From positions 1 to 48,770 of the forward strand of contig CASDUO010000011.1 in NCBI GenBank assembly GCA_949284065.1: a stretch of DNA of 48,770 nt, given 5' to 3'. Both the position numbers and the translations under genes were made by a program. The stretch comes from an uncultured Bacillota bacterium. Its GTDB lineage: Bacteria > Bacillota > Clostridia > Peptostreptococcales > Anaerovoracaceae. The first letter of the stretch is position 1. The number at the start of each line of letters is the position of its first letter. Shown piece by piece: positions 45,075-48,770 of this stretch. Below the pieces are notes generated by a model that had not been told where the DNA came from, searched no databases, and worked only from the letters and a program-made list of their open reading frames with translations.

Positions 45075-46328
45075 TCAATTCAAATAATAATCCATGCAAC
45101 TTAGAAGTCCTCGCCTCGCGAGGATTTCTTTGCTTATGAGGTGCAGTCCTGTAGTTTTAGCTACCGCTTGGTAATGGTCTCCAAATCCCACGGACTGCTT
45201 TGCCATCCACTCCGGAGCTCCGAGTTTTCTAAGCCCCCAGTATCGTTTAGTTGCCTTCTTCCATTGTTTCCATATGACTATCCTCATGCGGGTTCGTAAA
45301 TGCTCGTCTATCTTCCGTAGGGCTGTTTTCATGCTTCCTATCCTGAAATAGTTTATCCACCCTCGTATCACCTGATTCAGTCTCTCTATCCTGTAGTCCA
45401 TGCTTACAGGCCAGCTTCTCTTTGTCAGCTGTTTCAACGCTCTTTTGAATTTCAAGACAGAGTCCTGATGCGGTCTTGCCTTCCACCCCTCCGCGTCTTT
45501 CCAGAACCCGAATCCGAGGTATTTGAGTCTGCCCGGTTTCGTGACTTTCGTCTTTGTCATATTGACTTTTAGTCCGAGCTTTCTCTCTATCCAGCTCGTT
45601 ACTGTGTGCATCACTCTGTTTGCTGCTGCACTGCTTCCTACTGCTATCACACAGTCATCTGCATACCTGACAAAGTGCAGTCCTCGTCTCTCAAGTTCCT
45701 TATCAAGCTCATTGAGCATGATATTGCTTAAGAGTGGTGAAAGGTTTCCTCCTTGTGGTGTCCCCTTGCCTGTCTCCTCATATCTTCCCTTTATCATTAC
45801 CCCTGCATTTAGGTATTTCCTTATCAGGGACTCTGTATCAGGGTCATTTATGAGTTTGTGTACAAGCGTCATGAGTTTATCCTGTGGCACATTGTCGAAG
45901 AATTTCTCCAGGTCGATATCCACTACATATGTGTAGCCATCATTGAAGTATTCCAGCAGTTTTATCACTGCCTGCTGTGCTCTGCGTCCCGGTCTGAAGC
46001 CATAGCTGTACTCACTGAAATGCGGTTCTACTATTGGCGTCAGCCTCTGCGCTATTGCCTGTTCGATGATTCTATCCACCACTGTTGGTATCCCGAGGTT
46101 TCGTACTCCTCCATTCGGTTTTGGTATCTCTACTCTCTTCACCGGCTTTGGCTTGTACTTTCTCCTCCGGATCTTGTCCCGGATATCTATCCAGTTTTCT
46201 TTGAGATACTTATCGACTTCCTCTATTGTGATTCCATCGACTCCACCTGCCCCTTTATTGGCTTTTACCCTTTTGTAGGCAAGCAGCATATTCTCTCTAC
46301 TCAAGATTTCCTCAAGCAACTGCGACAT
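45075..46328 (-). CDS. ltrA: Group II intron reverse transcriptase/maturase
   Basis: This 417-residue protein copies intron RNA into DNA and assists splicing. The RT domain has NKGAGGVDGITIEEV, EIPKPNGGVRNLGIPTVVDR, YGFRPGRRAQQAV, the active site FVRYADDCVIA (YADD), and GTPQGGNLSPLLSNI. A maturase (X) domain follows (IRGWINYFRIG ... WGLRKLGAPEWMAKQS). There is no HNH endonuclease domain, so it belongs to an En-minus class. AAGGAGACGTGATCC precedes the ATG. The reading frame is intact. Confidence 0.95.
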   Translation of the reverse strand: MSQLLEEILSRENMLLAYKRVKANKGAGGVDGITIEEVDKYLKENWIDIRDKIRRRKYKPKPVKRVEIPKPNGGVRNLGIPTVVDRIIEQAIAQRLTPIVEPHFSEYSYGFRPGRRAQQAVIKLLEYFNDGYTYVVDIDLEKFFDNVPQDKLMTLVHKLINDPDTESLIRKYLNAGVMIKGRYEETGKGTPQGGNLSPLLSNIMLNELDKELERRGLHFVRYADDCVIAVGSSAAANRVMHTVTSWIERKLGLKVNMTKTKVTKPGRLKYLGFGFWKDAEGWKARPHQDSVLKFKRALKQLTKRSWPVSMDYRIERLNQVIRGWINYFRIGSMKTALRKIDEHLRTRMRIVIWKQWKKATKRYWGLRKLGAPEWMAKQSVGFGDHYQAVAKTTGLHLISKEILARRGLLSCMDYYLN

Positions 46329-47066
46329 GGATCACGTCTCCTTTCTCTGCTATGCTTCGTATCCTTTCCCCTACATTCTGTGGAAGGTTCGCTCCGTTAC
46401 GTCTTTGCTACTATCTTCCTCGTCGGATATGGATACTTACTTTTACAAGTCCATTTGACTTGAATTGTTCGGCCCTTCGCTCCACTCTCATTACAAGAGC
46501 TTCCTCACTACTATGGCTTCTGCTGACTCCTCATAGTTCGTTGTTACTACAGTTTTATCTGCCTATGAGGTCTCACGGGGTAAGCTCGCCAGTCTTTCCT
46601 CGTCTACCTGCCTGATTTACCTACATGGGTTACGGTTGCCTTTTGGACTTCGTGACTTTTTGCTCACTTATCCGCCATGCAAGCCTTGGTATCAGATTCC
46701 TGTTCGTCAGGCTACGATTTCGCTATCCCTTCTTCTCGCCCATACCTCGCGATATGAACCTTGGGAATCGCTTTCAGGTTCGTCGGCAACTACGCCCTTT
46801 GTGGACTTTCACCACAGACTGACGGCATGCCCGTCATACCAAAAAGAGCCCAGCAAAACATCATCCTCTATAGGATTACTAATGTTTTGCCAGGCTCCTG
46901 ATGGCGATCCCCAAATACAGTCTCATAACAAACTCTTGGATATCATCTGCTGACCCTAGGGGTGCTTGTGGTTGCCCGATCCGTAAGTTCTTGTAATATC
47001 CTCAATGTATTCAATTGTCAATATTCATCTTATATTTCCATCTACCATGCATCAGCTTCTGTTTTG

Positions 47067-47745
47067 TCAGTCACCCATCAACTGTCCAGATGGACTCATG
47101 CTTGACGGTGTCATTTTTCCGTTTCCTTCTTTGTCTTTAAACAGTACGCGAAGACAGGAGTCTTCATCCGGTCCAGGGAAATCAACTACCAGATATCCCT
47201 CTCCCCAATCTTCAGTAGATTCTTTATTTTCCACATATTTTACACCCAGATACTGTTCCATTTCTTCCGGAGTCATCTCACTCCAATTATCCTCACTCAA
47301 CTGCTGATACTGCTCCTTTGATACCAATAAGTTCCAACTGATATGTGACCAGTTCTTCATCTCACGGATAAAAATGCGATCCAGTCCAAACACAGACCCC
47401 TTCCATTTCATCATTCTCTTCCCGATATGAGATTCTTCATCCAGTAAAAATACCGGCTGCACAGTAAGACTTGAGGTATTCTTTTATCTCATTTTCAGCC
47501 TCCTCAATATCATCTTCCCGCCTTACAGTAATGCTGATCACAATCTCCTGTCCCGATGTCAGACTGCTTCCGCAAATCACCATGGATATTTCCGTATTAT
47601 CCGTAAAATCCCGTTTCTTCGGACTGGAGTTCATCTATGTTTTCTTTGAGGACTTTTCCGGTTCTTTCTTTTCATCACCTCTGCATTGCGCAAGTCACAA
47701 ATACCGTATCCACGCAAACATTAAAGTCAGAATTTTTCTGTTCAT
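47067..47745 (-). pseudogene. Decayed lipoprotein gene
   Basis: Reading the minus strand from ATG 47745: NRKILTLMFAWIRYL, an in-frame TGA, then LAQC (lipobox-like) and RGDEKKEPEKSS, a typical lipoprotein start. The frame then shifts near 47645 (AAAGAAAACATAG); the body continues with DFTDNTEISMVICGSS and EEAENEIKEYLKS, shifts again near 47450, and resumes with QPVFLLDEESHIGKRMMKW to a stop at 47067. One nonsense and at least two frameshifts show inactivation, or sequencing errors. The two overlapping pieces share a single composition, so one ancestral gene is likely. I do not recognise the family. Confidence 0.6.
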
Positions 47746-47783
47746 ATTTCCGTTATCCCATCTTCAAGATTCAGCAAATATTT

Positions 47784-48770
47784 CTATTTTCTGAATAAAC
47801 CTCTGAGAAGACTGCGCCCCACTTCTTTTGCCGCTGTAGCAGCAGCATCTTTCGCAGCGCTTTTGCCAAAATCCTTTTTCATGTCGTGGCTCATATTTTT
47901 AACTGCATCTGCAGCCGTTCCAAATCCTGAGGCTGCTCCTTTAAGAACTCCTCCTGAAACTCCCCCTATGATCCCGGCAGATACTCCTCCTGCTCCTTCA
48001 TAAAACCTCTGATTCATCTGTTTCATGTTTTGTAAAAGTTTTTCTGATGAAACACCTCCCTTTGCCGTCTTTCGGTGTTCCTGAAGTTCAGCTTCAGTCA
48101 TGTTTCTGCGAAAATACGGGATATCCTTATTGAGCTCCGCAGCAATAGCCATATACTCATCATCCAGAGCTGGGTCATCATGTATCGTATCAACAGGCTC
48201 ATAATACGGTACCTCCTGCGGTGAAAGCAAAATATCCTCCATACTCCGATCTGTCAGTATCTCTTTAAAAAGAACATATTTAGCTGCTTTGATATTATCC
48301 GGGTGCATTACCTTTTTGATACGCCACAGTTCATCTAATCCTTTTGGGTTAAGAAGCATAATACGGTAAAAAGGAGTTCTTTCAATTTTATCAAAATCAA
48401 TACCCATATCACGGCTCATGAACTTGTAGCAGGAGCGCGTTTTCTCACGAGTCACCACCATTGCCTGAGCAAACTCTCCTATGTGGGCTCCTCCTTCCCG
48501 AACCTTTCGCTTTGTATGTTCCCAGGCATAAATCAGTGTCATAAACTGCACCATCAGCTCTATTTTCACTAGGTTCTGTACCGCTATATCATCAGCTTTG
48601 CCACGGGCTATCTCTCCCATATATGTAATTTCATCCAGACTGCTAGCAGAAACATAGGTCTCTGCCGACAGTTTCACAACGGAAGATGTAATCTCGTAAT
48701 TCGGATCAGCTGCTTTAAGAAAATCTTCCGCCAATTCTTTATAATCTGCAATTACCGTGTTGAGAATCAA
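47784..48770 (-). CDS. Unrecognised protein with Gly/Ala-rich C-terminus (runs to window edge)
   Basis: The open frame covers 328 codons from a TTG at the last base of the window, so the true start may lie outside. The first 230 residues are mixed helical sequence without a motif I know (for example YAWEHTKRKVREGG, YEPVDTIHDDPALDD). The last 80 residues have a glycine-zipper look (AGGVSAGIIGGVSGGVLKGA) followed by Ala/Lys-rich helix (KSAAKDAAATAAKEVG). It is 38 bases upstream of the decayed lipoprotein gene on the same strand, so they were probably one transcript. Glycine-zipper tails occur in membrane-associating and secreted accessory proteins; no function is claimed. Confidence 0.6.
   Translation of the reverse strand: MILNTVIADYKELAEDFLKAADPNYEITSSVVKLSAETYVSASSLDEITYMGEIARGKADDIAVQNLVKIELMVQFMTLIYAWEHTKRKVREGGAHIGEFAQAMVVTREKTRSCYKFMSRDMGIDFDKIERTPFYRIMLLNPKGLDELWRIKKVMHPDNIKAAKYVLFKEILTDRSMEDILLSPQEVPYYEPVDTIHDDPALDDEYMAIAAELNKDIPYFRRNMTEAELQEHRKTAKGGVSSEKLLQNMKQMNQRFYEGAGGVSAGIIGGVSGGVLKGAASGFGTAADAVKNMSHDMKKDFGKSAAKDAAATAAKEVGRSLLRGLFRK

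Larger units (their letters stand above)
45010..46990 (-). mobile_element. Group II intron (5' end approximate)
   Basis: The element contains an intron-encoded reverse transcriptase flanked by ribozyme parts. On the minus strand the 3' end is clear: domain V, then domain VI with a bulged A seven bases from the end ...CTCGAT at 45010. Upstream of the ORF lie about 600 bases of structured RNA, with a hairpin GAGCC-GGCAAAACAT / ATGTTTTGC-GGGCTC (about 46848-46894) and domain I-like text. The usual GTGYG start was not found, so the 5' boundary is only placed between 46930 and 47010. It sits between decayed genes and seems not to split a recognisable ORF. Confidence 0.85.

Overview
The window looks like chromosome of an anaerobic Gram-positive bacterium of the class Clostridia. 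This is inferred from HrcA/CIRCE heat-shock control, a T-box leader, LexA-type GAAC-N4-GTTC boxes, separate coaC and coaB genes, a four-subunit ferredoxin-dependent 2-oxoacid oxidoreductase, and a Cna-B surface protein with a KTGD-type sorting tail. The core genes use ATA (Ile) and AGA/AGG (Arg) heavily. An Anaerovoracaceae/Peptostreptococcales-like host is my guess; no rRNA is present to test it.

Layout. 1-1.5 kb: tRNA-Gly, then coaC-coaB (coenzyme A synthesis). 1.6-5.1 kb: a promoter with an embedded dyad, an Ile-type T-box leader (specifier ATC) and the porG-D-A-B oxidoreductase operon. 5.2-7.6 kb: deoD (minus strand), then an accessory patch with a Fic gene, a broken AlbA_2-type gene and another gene tail. 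7.9-9.0 kb: a secreted GHL10 protein. 9.2-13.5 kb: rpsT, lepA, an FMN reductase-like gene, a zinc-ribbon gene and hemW. 13.5-19.1 kb: an interruption holding a truncated GNAT gene joined to the tail of a Cna-B adhesin, a transposase-like HTH ORF, glpK-csoR, and a metal P-type ATPase with a CsoR-type operator in its promoter. 19.2-24.0 kb: CIRCE-hrcA-grpE-dnaK-dnaJ. 24.1-31.0 kb: asp23, nusB, a TsaD-like paralog, xseA-xseB, ispA, dxs and tlyA. 31.0-43.5 kb: a tightly packed run with an aminotransferase, mutS, an NlpC/P60 hydrolase, mutL, miaA, a tyrosine recombinase, a methionine-gamma-lyase-like gene, a VTT membrane protein and an M23 peptidase. 43.55-43.94 kb: a LysM gene behind two LexA boxes, resembling SOS division inhibitors of the YneA type.

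From 43.94 kb to the end the DNA is accessory: lower GC and different codon use. It holds fused remnants of a mobile-element sigma-like gene and a MazF-like toxin, a group II intron with its reverse transcriptase, a decayed lipoprotein gene, and an unrecognised protein with a Gly/Ala-rich tail that runs to the window edge.

The most informative signal is the Ile T-box in front of the 2-oxoacid:ferredoxin oxidoreductase. T-boxes switch genes on when the cognate amino acid is scarce, so this operon is more likely used for synthesis (reductive carboxylation towards isoleucine) than for catabolism. Other regulatory finds are the SOS-boxed LysM gene, the CsoR operator on the ATPase, and paired dyads over the Fic promoter. 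I did not find a clearly novel multi-gene system.
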